Shown here: positions 54,999 to 64,000 of the stretch, one piece after another
How the letters are laid out: each line of letters starts with the position of its first letter
Position numbering within the stretch: position 1 is the first letter of the stretch
Origin: an uncultured Pelagibacteraceae bacterium
GTDB lineage: Bacteria > Pseudomonadota > Alphaproteobacteria > Pelagibacterales > Pelagibacteraceae
Direction of reading: 5' to 3'
Assembly (NCBI GenBank): GCA_902566365.1
Contig: CACFIH010000005.1
Span: 17,352 to 81,351, forward strand
Length of the DNA: 64,000 nt
Position numbers and translations under genes: made by a program
Notes under the pieces: generated by a model
Seen by the model: the letters and a program-made list of their open reading frames with translations, nothing else
Databases searched by the model: none
Told to the model about the DNA's origin: nothing

Positions 54999-57387
54999 TT
55001 AATTTTTAAATGGTTTTAATAAAAGGATTAAGGAAGGTAATAGAGTAAGAACTGAAACCATAGCTAATAACATTGCTAGTCCAGTGAAAATACCAAAATA
55101 AATAGTTGGAATAAATTTAGATAATACTAGTATAGAAAAACCAAATACAATTGTTATTGAAGTATTTAAAATAGCTTTACCAACTGTTGAATGACAAATA
55201 TCAATTGTATCATAGTAATTATTTGTTAAAGAGTATTCTTCTTTAAATCTATAAATGTAATGAATACTATTATCAACCGCTATACCTATGGTTATTGCTG
55301 CTATTGTTATTGTCATCATATCTAATGGAATCTTAAGTAAACCAATTATTCCTAAAATAAAAAAAAGCAGCTATGAAATTAGGGACCACACCAATTAAAG
55401 ATAACTTTAAATTTTTAAAAAGAATTAAAAACATTATAAAAATTCCTAACATAACTAAGCCTAATGTTAAAATTTGAGATTTAAATAAACTTTGAAGTAG
55501 ATTATTAAATAATATTAAAACTCCGGCTAATTTGAATTCTTTTTCATCAAGCCCTAACTTGTTTTTTAGATCATAATTTATTTTTTTTATCAAATCATTT
55601 CTTCTTAAATTTTCTTTTGAGTCGATTATTCTTACATTAATTCTCGCTTCATTATCTTTTATAGATATATATGGATCAACAATCTCTGTTTTGATGCTCT
55701 CAGGAATTTTAGAGTATAGGACTCCCATTTCTAAAGTACCCAAAGGTTTATTGTTATTTAATAGAGTTGCTACATCAATTATAGATGAGAAAGATAAAAC
55801 TTTTCCTACTTCTGGCAAATTATCTAAATAATTATGCACTGAAGAAATTTTATCAACCTTATCTTTTGTAAACCAATATTTTTCATTATTTTCATCATCA
55901 TTTTCATCACCCCAGTCTTCAAATTCATCATCATCAGTTTTTGTTTTTGATTTTTTTGGAAATTTTATGATAACTTCTAATGGTGTAGTTCCTCCCAATT
56001 TTTCATCAATTAATTTCATTCCTTTATAAATTTCAGTATTTTTGTTAAAATAATTAATAAAACTATTTTCAACTTCTAGACGACTAATTCCAATTAAACT
56101 TAAAATCACAATCAGCCCAGAAAGAATGAAAATTAACTTTTGTTTTTTCTGAGAAATTGACGCAAAAAAAGAAGTGATTTTTGAATCTCTATATTCATTA
56201 AATGATATATTTTTTTTTGGAACAAAATTAATTAATGTTGGAAGTAGTGTAAAAGTAATAATAAATGATGTGATCAAACCCATTGTCATCATCCACCCAA
56301 AATCAATAATTGGTTTAATTTGACTAAAAATTAAAGAGAGAAAAGCTATTATTGTCGTAAGAACTGTATATAAAATTGGCCAAAACATTTTACTTGTTGT
56401 TAAAGAAATTAAATCAAAAATATTTTTATTAGGAAAATTTTCTCTAAGTTGTAAAAAACGTGTACTCATGTGTATATTCATTGCCATTGTTAAAATCAGC
56501 ATAAGAGCAATAAAATTAGACGAAATGACAGTTACTTTCCAACCTAATAAACCTAAAAGACCAGTCATTATAACTACTGAAAAAAAACAACTACTGATAG
56601 GAACTATAATCCAAATTATTTTTCTAAACACATACCATAAAGTAATTATAATAAATAAAAGAACACCTAAGCCAAATACAATTATGTCACTTTTAATAAA
56701 AGTCATCATATCATCTGCAATCATAGGTATTCCGCCTAAATGTATTTTACCAATATCTTCGTAACTTTTTATTACATCTCTTATCTCAAGAATATTTTTA
56801 TGATTTTGTTTTTTTATTTGATCCCTATAATTTTCTTTGTCTTTTTCAGATTTATTTTCAATGTTTCTTAATTGCTCATTTTTTTTAATATAAACTATAA
56901 TTCCACTTGTTTTTCCATCTTCACTTATTACAAAATTTCTAAACACGGGACTACTTAAGATTTCTTTAAAACCTCTTTCTTTATCAACATCTTCGTCTTT
57001 AAGAGTTTTAAAATTCTCTAGTCTCTCTTGAAGAGGTGCTTGGGAGTTATTTAGTAAAGGAATATCTAATAATGTTACCACATTATGAACCCAATCTAAG
57101 CTTTGTATCTTATATTTTAGACTTAAAAGATTATTTATAGAGCTCTCAGATATCATCCCTTCTTTTGGAGTATAAGTAAGAATAAGAAATTCTTTTGAAC
57201 CGTATCTTTCAGATATTTCTTGGAGATATACTAAGTCTGGATCTCCTTCAATTAGTAAAGTATCTGATGAGGCGTCTAATCTAAAATCTTTAGAATAATA
57301 TCCAAAATTAATCAAAGCTATTACTAGTAGTACAAAAATTAATATTGGATTCTTTAAAATAATATTTTGATAAAATCGGGTAATCAT
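54999..57387 (-). pseudogene. MMPL/RND-family exporter interrupted by a one-base frameshift
   Basis: Two consecutive frames together encode one RND/MMPL protein of about 795 residues with two sets of six helices. The N-terminal part (57387 to 55333) ends abnormally as AAFFYFRNNWFT after an 8-T run. Removing one T restores FFILGIIGLLKIPLDMMTITIAA and reads on into the 3' part (methionine at 55319, stop at 54999). Motifs at the junction, IGIAVDNSIHYIYRF, are the conserved second-half GxxxD region. The total length, 2389 bases, is 3n+1. Similar proteins move lipids or hydrophobic substrates. It may be a true lesion, a sequencing indel, or be rescued by slippage. Confidence 0.85.
55359..55366. 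repeat. A8 homopolymer at the MMPL frameshift
   Basis: Eight consecutive A on the plus strand (T8 in the coding strand) mark the place where the reading frame shifts by one base. Homopolymers of this length are prone to indels, polymerase slippage and sequencing errors. Confidence 0.85.
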
Positions 57388-57407
57388 TACCCTTGTTATA
57401 TTTGAAT

Positions 57408-58826
57408 TTAGCTATTTTGAGTATCTTTAAATTTAGTAAACATTGCCTCAAACTCTAACATCACATTTCCAGTAGGACCGTGTCTCTGTTTACCGATTAT
57501 TATTTCTGCTAAATTTGACACTTCATTCATTTTTGCTTGCCACTCAGCATGTTCAACTGTTGCGGGTCTTGGTTCTTTTCTCTCTAAATAATAAGCTTCT
57601 CTATAAACAAACATTACAACATCTGCATCTTGTTCAATTGAACCAGACTCTCGTAAATCAGATAATTGTGGTTTCTTATCATCTCTTTGTTCTACTGCTC
57701 TAGATAATTGTGATAAAGCAATTACAGGTAAAGATAATTCTTTAGCAATTGCCTTTAATCCTTGAGTTATTTCAGAAATTTCTTGGACTCTTCCGTCTTT
57801 GTTATTGAAGGTAGCTCTCATTAATTGAATATAATCTACTACAATCATATCCAAACCATATTTCCTTTTTATACGTCTTGCTCTATTTCCCAGTGCGGCA
57901 ATACTTATTGCAGGTGTTTCATCTATGTATAAAGGAAGTTCAGATATATTTTTTGATGTTTCTATGAACTTATCAAATTGTTCATCTGAAATTCTTCCTC
58001 TTCTAATATCGTTTGATTTTATTCTAGATTGTTCAGCTAAAATTCGTGTTGATAATTGTTCTGATGACATTTCAAGTGAAAAAAAAGCTATACTTGATTT
58101 TTTATTGTTGTCTTGTAACTTTTTTGCTGCATTAAATGCAATGTTAGTAGCAAGAGCTGTCTTTCCCATTGAGGGACGACCTGCTATTATAATTAAATCG
58201 GATTGATGAAGACCTCCAAGTCTATCATCTAAATCTCTAAGTCCGGTTGGGACACCAACTATACCTTCTTCATTTTTGTACGCTGCTGAAGCCATTTCAA
58301 TAGTTTGTTTCATGGCATCATCAAATTTTACTAAAGAAGCATTAAATGAACCTTTTTCTGCAAGATCATAAAGTTGTCTCTCATTATTTTCTATAATTTT
58401 TTGGCCACTTGTATCTAAGTCGTTTGTTTTTGCTGAGTCTATTGTCTCTTCAGAGATTTTAATCAATTCCCTCCTTACAAACATATCATATATAATTTTA
58501 GAGTATTCAGTAGCCTGTCTTGTTGATGTTGAAAATTTCGTTATTTTGATTAAATACTCTGGTACATTAATATCATCTTTTTCATTTTCAAAATAATTTT
58601 TTAATGTAATGGGATTAGCCAACAACCCTTTGTAAATAAGATTTTCTATTGCATCAAAAATTTTTTGATGCATTGGATCAAAAAAATTATTACTAGTAAT
58701 TATTGTATTAATTTCATCGAATATTTCATTAGTGACCAAAATAGATCCAATTACTGCCTGTTCTGCTTCAATATTATTAGGAAGTTCCTTAAAATTATTT
58801 TTAACCAAGCTAAGATTATTCTCCAT
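57408..58826 (-). CDS. dnaB: Replicative DNA helicase
   Basis: Hexameric helicase that unwinds DNA at the replication fork. The 472 residues have the N-terminal primase-binding domain (NIEAEQAVIGSILV near residue 18) and the RecA-like core with Walker A GRPSMGKTALA (about residues 216-226), FFSLEMSSEQL, VVDYIQLM (Walker B) and ALSQLSRAVEQR, followed by DLRESGSIEQDADVVMF. No intein is present. It lies 67 bases downstream of rplI on the same strand, the usual rpsF-rpsR-rplI-dnaB order. Confidence 0.97.
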   Translation of the reverse strand: MENNLSLVKNNFKELPNNIEAEQAVIGSILVTNEIFDEINTIITSNNFFDPMHQKIFDAIENLIYKGLLANPITLKNYFENEKDDINVPEYLIKITKFSTSTRQATEYSKIIYDMFVRRELIKISEETIDSAKTNDLDTSGQKIIENNERQLYDLAEKGSFNASLVKFDDAMKQTIEMASAAYKNEEGIVGVPTGLRDLDDRLGGLHQSDLIIIAGRPSMGKTALATNIAFNAAKKLQDNNKKSSIAFFSLEMSSEQLSTRILAEQSRIKSNDIRRGRISDEQFDKFIETSKNISELPLYIDETPAISIAALGNRARRIKRKYGLDMIVVDYIQLMRATFNNKDGRVQEISEITQGLKAIAKELSLPVIALSQLSRAVEQRDDKKPQLSDLRESGSIEQDADVVMFVYREAYYLERKEPRPATVEHAEWQAKMNEVSNLAEIIIGKQRHGPTGNVMLEFEAMFTKFKDTQNS

Positions 58827-58893
58827 AGTATAAATTTACAGAAAAATTTATGTTCTGAAATTTAAAAATTAGGCTGGGGAAAAGATTGTATAA

Positions 58894-59352
58894 TTATTGT
58901 ATTGTCTCTGCTGCGTCGACATTTATGTAAATTTCAGCATCAACTTCTGAGTGCAAAGAAATTTTTACTTTAAATTTTCCAACTGATTTGATTTCTTTTT
59001 CTGGTTGAATCATTGATGGTTTGATATCAATTTTATCAGTCTCTTTGATTACTTTTGAAATTTCAGTTGGTTTTACCGAGCCATATAGTTCTTTATTTTC
59101 AGTAGTGAGTTTTTTTACTTTAAACTCTTTTTTGTTAATTTTTTCAAAAAGATGTTTTGCTTCTTTCTTTTTCTCATTATCTTTTTTTGAAAGCTCAGCC
59201 TTTAATTTTTCAACTTTAAAAATATTTTCTTTAGAAGCATACAATGCTTTCTTATTTGAGATTAAAAAATTTCTAGCAAAACCTCTTTTGACCTCAATAA
59301 TTTCTCCTATTGAGCCAATTTTTTTTACGTTTTCTAATAATATTACTTTCAT
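58894..59352 (-). CDS. rplI: 50S ribosomal protein L9
   Basis: A 152-residue ribosomal protein with the N-terminal RNA-binding domain MKVILLENVKKIGSIGEIIEVKRGFARNFLI (read in parts), the long connecting helix around residues 40-75, and a C-terminal domain (LYGSVKPTEISKVI, ISLHSEVDAEIYINV). It follows rpsR by seven bases in the conserved rpsF-rpsR-rplI group. Confidence 0.96.
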   Translation of the reverse strand: MKVILLENVKKIGSIGEIIEVKRGFARNFLISNKKALYASKENIFKVEKLKAELSKKDNEKKKEAKHLFEKINKKEFKVKKLTTENKELYGSVKPTEISKVIKETDKIDIKPSMIQPEKEIKSVGKFKVKISLHSEVDAEIYINVDAAETIQ

Positions 59353-59359
59353 TTTTAGT

Positions 59360-59632
59360 TTATATTAAAGCTAAATTCCTTGCTCTCTTTATAGATAGAG
59401 ATAATTCTCTTTGTTTTTTTTGACTTACATTTGTTATTCTCGATGGTAAAATTTTTCCATTTTCTGAAATATACTTTTTTAAAAGTTTAATATTTTTATA
59501 GTCAATTTCTGGAGCACCTTTTATTGAAAGTGGGCAACTTTTTTTAAATTTGTATTTGTTAGGTTGAAAAATACTGAGTTTTGCGAAGTTGCTCTGTTTA
59601 TTTTTTTTATTATTATTTTGTCTTTTTGCCAT
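59360..59632 (-). CDS. rpsR: 30S ribosomal protein S18
   Basis: A 90-residue small-subunit protein. The core [23 protein letters not shown] (two parts) and the [26 protein letters not shown] end are typical S18 sequences; the usual N-terminal basic stretch is rich in Asn/Lys here. It sits two bases after rpsF. Confidence 0.96.
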   Translation of the reverse strand: MAKRQNNNKKNKQSNFAKLSIFQPNKYKFKKSCPLSIKGAPEIDYKNIKLLKKYISENGKILPSRITNVSQKKQRELSLSIKRARNLALI

Positions 59633-59634
59633 GA

Positions 59635-59988
59635 TTAATCTTTTTTGGTTTCCTTTTTATCATTTTCATCTTTTTTTGAAAAATAATTTGTTTTCAGATC
59701 AAATTTTTTCACTTTAACTGTTAAAAATCGTAAAAGTTTTTTGTCTATTGCTTCATTTTTTTCGAGCTCATTTATTACTTCACCTTTACCTTTTATTTTA
59801 AAATGAATATAGCTACCCTTTTTATTCTTCTTAATAAGATATGCTAAGTTTAATAGACCCCAGTTTTCTGTTTTAACAATTTCACCTTCATTTTTTTCAA
59901 CAATTTTAGAATATTTTTCAGTTAGCTGTTTGATTTCACTGGGTGAAGTATCTTGTCTTGCTATAATTGTATGCTCGTATAAATTCAT
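59635..59988 (-). CDS. rpsF: 30S ribosomal protein S6
   Basis: A 117-residue protein starting [19 protein letters not shown], with [28 protein letters not shown] (two parts) and the LRFLTVKV strand, as in other S6 proteins. The C-terminal tail is highly charged ([14 protein letters not shown]). It is the first gene of the ribosomal cluster and is divergent from fabD with an 88-base gap. Confidence 0.96.
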   Translation of the reverse strand: MNLYEHTIIARQDTSPSEIKQLTEKYSKIVEKNEGEIVKTENWGLLNLAYLIKKNKKGSYIHFKIKGKGEVINELEKNEAIDKKLLRFLTVKVKKFDLKTNYFSKKDENDKKETKKD

Positions 59989-60076
59989 TTAAGTTATTTA
60001 ATAAAAAATGAGGATATACTATTATACATCTTCAATATCAATAGCAAAAAGTTTGAAAAAAAAGGTTATTTTTTAA

Positions 60077-61003
60077 ATGTTTTCGGTAATTTTTCCAGGG
60101 CAGGGATCTCAGACAATTGGCATGGGTAAAGAATTTTTTGAAAGATACCAAATAGTAAAAGATTTATTCCAGCAGGCAGATGATGCTTTAAATTTTTCTT
60201 TGTCTAAAGTTATTTTAGAAGGCCCAAAAGATAAGTTAGATCTTACTGCTATTACACAACCAGGAATTTTTCTAATCAGTTTTTCAATATTTAATGTTGT
60301 AAAAAAAGAATTTAATATTGATCTAAATAAGGCAAAATATTTTGCTGGCCATTCATTGGGTGAATATTCTGCACTTGCAGCTGCAGATTATTTGGATTTT
60401 TCTGAAACTTTAAAGCTATTAAAAGCTAGAGGTGAAGCAATGCAAAACGCAGTTCCTAAAGGCGAAGGTGGGATGATAGCAGTGCTGGGTTCGAATGTTT
60501 CTATAATTGAGAAAATTTTAGATGATAACAAGAATAATTTTACAGTGCAAATAGCTAATGATAACTCAGATGGGCAGATTGTACTAAGTGGTAAAAATAA
60601 TGATTTGGATGAGCTAACAAAAATTTTAAAGTCAAAGTCAATTAAGAATTTAAAATTACCAGTAAGTGCACCATTTCATTGTAATCTAATGAATAAAGCC
60701 ACTCAAGTTATGAGAGATAAAATTGAAAAATGTAATTTTAAGAACGGGAAAAATATTCTTATTTCAAATGTTACAGCTCAAGAAATTTCTAATAAAGATG
60801 AATTAAAAAGATTATTGATTGATCAAATTGAGAATAGAGTTAGATGGAGAGAAAGTGTTATCAATATGATTAATAAAAAAACAAATCATTTTATAGAAAT
60901 AGGACCTGGAAAAGTTTTGTCAGGACTGATAAAAAGAATTAATAAAGATGTAAAAATTAATACAATTAATTCAGAGAGTGATATAAAAGACTTAAAGATA
61001 TGA
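60077..61003 (+). CDS. fabD: Malonyl-CoA:ACP transacylase
   Basis: Loads malonyl groups onto ACP for fatty acid elongation. The 308 residues start FSVIFPGQGSQTIGMGKEF (two parts), carry the nucleophilic Ser in AGHSLGEYSALAAA (near residue 94), and have VSAPFHCNLM with the catalytic His and IGPGKVLSGL at the end. The stop overlaps the fabG start by four bases (ATGA). Confidence 0.96.
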   Translation: MFSVIFPGQGSQTIGMGKEFFERYQIVKDLFQQADDALNFSLSKVILEGPKDKLDLTAITQPGIFLISFSIFNVVKKEFNIDLNKAKYFAGHSLGEYSALAAADYLDFSETLKLLKARGEAMQNAVPKGEGGMIAVLGSNVSIIEKILDDNKNNFTVQIANDNSDGQIVLSGKNNDLDELTKILKSKSIKNLKLPVSAPFHCNLMNKATQVMRDKIEKCNFKNGKNILISNVTAQEISNKDELKRLLIDQIENRVRWRESVINMINKKTNHFIEIGPGKVLSGLIKRINKDVKINTINSESDIKDLKI

Positions 61004-61737
61004 GTGATTTAGATAAAAAAAATATAATTGTTACGGGTGCTTCTGGTGGTATAGGAAATTCTATAATTAAAAAATTGTATGAAAGTGGTGCAAATATTAT
61101 TGCATCAGGTACACGAATTGAAAAACTGAAAGAGTTAAAGTCTAAGTTTGATAAAGTAAAAATTGTAACATTTGATATTTCACAAACTGATAAAATAGAG
61201 GAATTCATAGAAAATGCATCCTCTGAACTCGGTGGCAATTTGGATTGTATAATTAATAATGCTGGAATAACAAAAGATAATTTATCAATAAGAATGACTT
61301 TAGATGAATGGAAAAAAGTGATTGATATAAACTTAACTTCAACATTTTTATTAAGTAAGTTTGCTATTAAAAAAATGCTTAAAAATAAATCAGGAAAAAT
61401 AATAAATATTACATCGGTTGTAGGACATACTGGAAACTTTGGACAAGCCAATTATTCAGCGTCTAAAGCTGGAATAGTTGCAATGTCAAAGAGTTTAGCT
61501 TTAGAATATGCAAAAAAAAATATTAATATTAATTGTATTTCACCTGGTTTTATAAAAACAGCCATGACTGATAAGATAGATGAAAAATTTAAAGAGATTA
61601 TTATATCTAAAATACCCTCTGCTCGATTGGGGGAACCAGATGATATTGCAAATGCGGTGCATTTTTTAGCCTCTAATCAATCAAATTACATTAATGGAGA
61701 AACTCTACATGTTAACGGGGGCATGTATATGGCTTGA
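61000..61737 (+). CDS. fabG: 3-oxoacyl-ACP reductase
   Basis: NADPH-dependent SDR of the fatty acid cycle. In its 245 residues are TGASGGIGNSI near the N-terminus, INNAGITKDNL, the catalytic Ser in NITSVVGHTG and the NYSASKAG Tyr-Lys pair, ISPGFIKTAMTDKI, and the C-terminal INGETLHVNGGMYM. It lies between fabD and acpP, 49 bases before acpP, which distinguishes it from the more divergent SDR at 31270. Confidence 0.96.
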   Translation: MSDLDKKNIIVTGASGGIGNSIIKKLYESGANIIASGTRIEKLKELKSKFDKVKIVTFDISQTDKIEEFIENASSELGGNLDCIINNAGITKDNLSIRMTLDEWKKVIDINLTSTFLLSKFAIKKMLKNKSGKIINITSVVGHTGNFGQANYSASKAGIVAMSKSLALEYAKKNININCISPGFIKTAMTDKIDEKFKEIIISKIPSARLGEPDDIANAVHFLASNQSNYINGETLHVNGGMYMA

Positions 61738-61786
61738 CAAAACAGGTTTTTAAACTATTAAGAATCTAAAACAATAAAGGATCAAT

Positions 61787-62026
61787 ATGTCAGAAGATGT
61801 TTCAAGCAAAGTTAAAAAAATAGTTGCAGATCACTTAGGTATAGATGAAGCTAAGGTTACTGAAGAGTCTAGTTTTATTGATGATTTAGGTGCAGATAGT
61901 CTAGATACAGTTGAATTAGTAATGGCTTTTGAAGAGGAATTTGGTTCAGAGATTTCCGATAGCGAAGCTGAAAAAATTTTAACAGTTGGAGATGCTGTAA
62001 AATTTATTGAAGGTAAAGCTAATTAA
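61787..62026 (+). CDS. acpP: Acyl carrier protein
   Basis: A 79-residue acidic four-helix protein carrying growing acyl chains on a phosphopantetheine arm at Ser38 in the [15 protein letters not shown] motif. It is preceded by AAAGGA (61776-61781). The following gene is gmk, nine bases on, where fabF would normally be found. Confidence 0.97.
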   Translation: MSEDVSSKVKKIVADHLGIDEAKVTEESSFIDDLGADSLDTVELVMAFEEEFGSEISDSEAEKILTVGDAVKFIEGKAN

Positions 62027-62035
62027 TTTATTTAA

Positions 62036-62668
62036 ATGCCCACAGAAAATGATGGGGTAATGATAATTTTATCCTCTCCTTCAGGAGCGGGCAAAACCAC
62101 CCTGGTAAGTTTACTTTCTAATTTAAAAAACTTTGAGATTTCAATTTCACACACTACAAGACAACCAAGACATAATGAAATAAATGAAAAAGATTATTAT
62201 TTTATAACTGAAGAAAATTTTAAAAGATTAATTAAAAATGAGGAATTTTTAGAATACGCAAAGGTTTTTAACAATTATTACGGTACTACAAGAACCCCAG
62301 TTATTGACAAACTTAATAAAGGAAAAAATGTTTTATTTGATATTGATTGGCAAGGAGCAGATCAGATAAAAAATAAAAAACTAGACTATAAATTAATTAC
62401 TTTTTTTATTTTACCTCCTAGTAAAGAAGTTTTATATGAACGATTATCTAATAGAGATATGAGAGATAAATTGATTGTTGAAGAAAGAATGAAACAATTT
62501 AGCCGCGATGTATTACATTGGATAAATTATGACTATGTTGTTATAAATGATGATCTTGAAAAATGTTACTCAAAAATTTATGATCTTATTAAAGCTGAAA
62601 TCAATAATGGTTCAAAAGATTATGATTCTCAATATATTAGAAATCATATTGAAAAACTAACTTCTTAA
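62036..62668 (+). CDS. gmk: Guanylate kinase
   Basis: Phosphorylates GMP to GDP. Of 210 residues, the P-loop [11 protein letters not shown] is at about 13-23, followed by [34 protein letters not shown] and the lid [14 protein letters not shown]. It lies nine bases after acpP and overlaps the convergent rsmA end by 12 bases. guaA in the same window makes its substrate. Confidence 0.95.
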   Translation: MPTENDGVMIILSSPSGAGKTTLVSLLSNLKNFEISISHTTRQPRHNEINEKDYYFITEENFKRLIKNEEFLEYAKVFNNYYGTTRTPVIDKLNKGKNVLFDIDWQGADQIKNKKLDYKLITFFILPPSKEVLYERLSNRDMRDKLIVEERMKQFSRDVLHWINYDYVVINDDLEKCYSKIYDLIKAEINNGSKDYDSQYIRNHIEKLTS

Positions 62669-63445
62669 TTTTTCGTATTCATCAGTTAGTTTATAATAAG
62701 TTTCAAAATTTAAGTTTTGCGGTCTAAGATTTAAATCGATGTTAAGTTTTGATAAAATTTCATTATTTCCTAAAAAAAGTTGATTATATGGTTTTTTTAT
62801 CATTTTTCTTCTGTGATTAAAAAAGACTCTCGTAATTTTCTCTAAGTTATAAGGATTTTTTAATCTCAAATAATCTTTTTTTAGGGAAAAAAATAATAAA
62901 GAACTATCAACTTTTGGTTTAGGTGAAAAGCAGCTTGGTTTAATGTCAATTATTTTTCTTATATCTAGTTTCCAATTAGCTAAAATTGATAGCCGTCCAT
63001 ATTTTTGAGAATTATATTTTGATATTATTCTATCAGCAACTTCTTTTTGAAACATTAAGATCAGATTATCAAACCAAATTTTATTATCTTTTAAATTCAA
63101 TATCCATTTACATAAAATTTCAGTTGATATGTTATAAGGCAAGTTCCCAAAAACAATAAATCTTTCTTGACTTAATAAACTTTCGTTAATTTTCAAAATA
63201 TCTTTATTAATAATTGTTATTTTTTCTTGAAATTCTTTTTTTAAAAAAAGGGCTAGTTCATAATCTTTTTCAACAACATAAAGTTTTTTTGGTTTTTTTT
63301 TTAATATTGAAGTTGTTAAAAAACCTGTTCCAGGTCCTACTTCTAAAATAGTTTTATTTTTAATATCGACTATTTCTATAATTTTATTTACAATATTTTT
63401 ATCAATTAAAAAATTTTGACCTAAACTTTTTTTTGCTTTAATCAC
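62657..63445 (-). CDS. rsmA: 16S rRNA adenine dimethyltransferase RsmA (KsgA)
   Basis: Dimethylates two adjacent adenines of the 3'-terminal helix of 16S rRNA. The 262 residues show [14 protein letters not shown] at the start, the SAM motif [23 protein letters not shown] and the NLPYNIST catalytic loop, then [10 protein letters not shown] near residue 210. It overlaps the pdxA stop by four bases and is transcribed with it, as is common in proteobacteria. Confidence 0.95.
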   Translation of the reverse strand: MIKAKKSLGQNFLIDKNIVNKIIEIVDIKNKTILEVGPGTGFLTTSILKKKPKKLYVVEKDYELALFLKKEFQEKITIINKDILKINESLLSQERFIVFGNLPYNISTEILCKWILNLKDNKIWFDNLILMFQKEVADRIISKYNSQKYGRLSILANWKLDIRKIIDIKPSCFSPKPKVDSSLLFFSLKKDYLRLKNPYNLEKITRVFFNHRRKMIKKPYNQLFLGNNEILSKLNIDLNLRPQNLNFETYYKLTDEYEKLRS

Positions 63446-64000
63446 TTTTGATCTAAAAATTTCAATGCTCTTATTAAACTTAGTGGATTAGATGAATTTT
63501 TATTAATCATACCTATATTGGGACCATGATCTGGCGAAACTCTATAAAAAGGTAAACCTAAAGTAATGTTAATAGCATCATATTCCTTTAAAGTTTTAAA
63601 TGATGATAATATTTGATCATGATACATTCCAATAACAACATCATATTTTATTCTATTTTGTTTTAAAAAGATTGTATCTGCAGGAAAAGGACCATCTATT
63701 TTAAAACCCCTTTTTTTTAAAAATTTTATTGCCGGATATATTATTTTGATATCTTCATTATATTTTAAATTACTTTCACAGTGTGGATTTAAGCCTGTAA
63801 CGGCTATTTTCGGTTTAAATCCAATTCTTTTTATATAAAAATCATTAATAAGTTTTATTTTTTGTTTTATTAATTTTTGATTAATACTTTTAGATACTAA
63901 TTTTAATGGTAGATGTGTAGTTAAAGGACACACTGAAATATCTTCATTATAAAGTAACATTGCATAGTTTTTTATTGAAAATTTTTTAGATATATATTCT
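63442..64000 (-). CDS. pdxA: 4-hydroxythreonine-4-phosphate dehydrogenase PdxA (partial, 5' end outside window)
   Basis: Pyridoxal phosphate biosynthesis enzyme, C-terminal part only. The frame stays open to the window edge (EYISKKFSIKNYAMLL before the internal Met at 63960), so the gene starts beyond 64000. It contains VTGLNPHCESN, with a metal-binding His, GPFPADTIF, VVIGMYHDQILSSFK and LGLPFYRVSPDHG, all conserved PdxA motifs. rsmA follows with a four-base overlap. Confidence 0.93.
   Translation of the reverse strand, partial: EYISKKFSIKNYAMLLYNEDISVCPLTTHLPLKLVSKSINQKLIKQKIKLINDFYIKRIGFKPKIAVTGLNPHCESNLKYNEDIKIIYPAIKFLKKRGFKIDGPFPADTIFLKQNRIKYDVVIGMYHDQILSSFKTLKEYDAINITLGLPFYRVSPDHGPNIGMINKNSSNPLSLIRALKFLDQK

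Noticed and set aside
1..64000. CRISPR arrays, transposons or prophage
   Set aside because: I saw no regularly spaced repeats, transposase, integrase or phage structural genes; all regions are filled by typical chromosomal genes.

Overview
The window looks like a stretch of a SAR11-clade (Pelagibacter-like) alphaproteobacterial chromosome. The evidence is very AT-rich coding sequence, start/stop overlaps such as ATGA and TAATG at many junctions, almost no spacer DNA, a tandem glycine riboswitch ahead of gcvT, TRAP and DMT transporters, and an alphaproteobacterial-type SOS box. This is inferred from content; no database search was run. I see no rRNA, tRNA, CRISPR array, insertion sequence or prophage. 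No gene-free stretch exceeds about 200 bases.

1-4.8 kb: the 5' part of umuD (minus) with a promoter and SOS box, two small unknown genes, a GFA-fold protein, a D-glycerate 3-kinase-like kinase, a TolC-family outer membrane protein and recA, which has a variant SOS-like box and is followed by a hairpin. 4.9-15.7 kb: alaS, icd (convergent), psd-pssA-glycosyltransferase-like gene-rlmE, then guaB-TPR-guaA-panB. The IMP dehydrogenase lacks its CBS module. 15.7-23 kb: terC, a dctPQM TRAP transporter with a perfect palindrome after dctP, a TPR protein, pxpA diverging from pxpB-pxpC (5-oxoprolinase), and a DMT exporter. 23-27.5 kb: glycine riboswitch and gcvT-gcvH-gcvP.

27.5-32.5 kb: a lipid-modification cluster (FAD oxidoreductase, DUF1365, Cfa-like methyltransferase, DUF3833 lipoprotein, SDR, TspO) that resembles gene sets linked to furan or methylated fatty acids in other alphaproteobacteria. 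32.5-43.1 kb: a sarcosine-oxidase-like flavoprotein, then a minus-strand formate dehydrogenase operon (SufU-like protein, HPP protein, fdhD, fdsB, fdsA, selO) diverging from mobA-moeA. 43.2-46.4 kb: a DMT transporter, a close creatinase match and a glycine amidinotransferase, a guanidino-compound module. 46.4-57.4 kb: small unknowns, a MOSC protein, a coiled-coil protein, MFS and DMT transporters, gshA-gshB, an HD-fold protein with diiron-oxygenase-type ligands, purF, cvpA, and an MMPL/RND gene split by a one-base shift in an A8 run. 57.4-64 kb: dnaB, rplI-rpsR-rpsF, then fabD-fabG-acpP-gmk (no fabF between acpP and gmk), rsmA and a partial pdxA.

A one-carbon theme runs through the window. 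Creatine could give sarcosine (creatinase), sarcosine could give glycine plus a C1 unit (sarcosine-oxidase-like protein), glycine enters the cleavage system, and formate is oxidised by the Mo-dependent formate dehydrogenase, whose cofactor genes lie beside it. These links are inferred from gene families and proximity.
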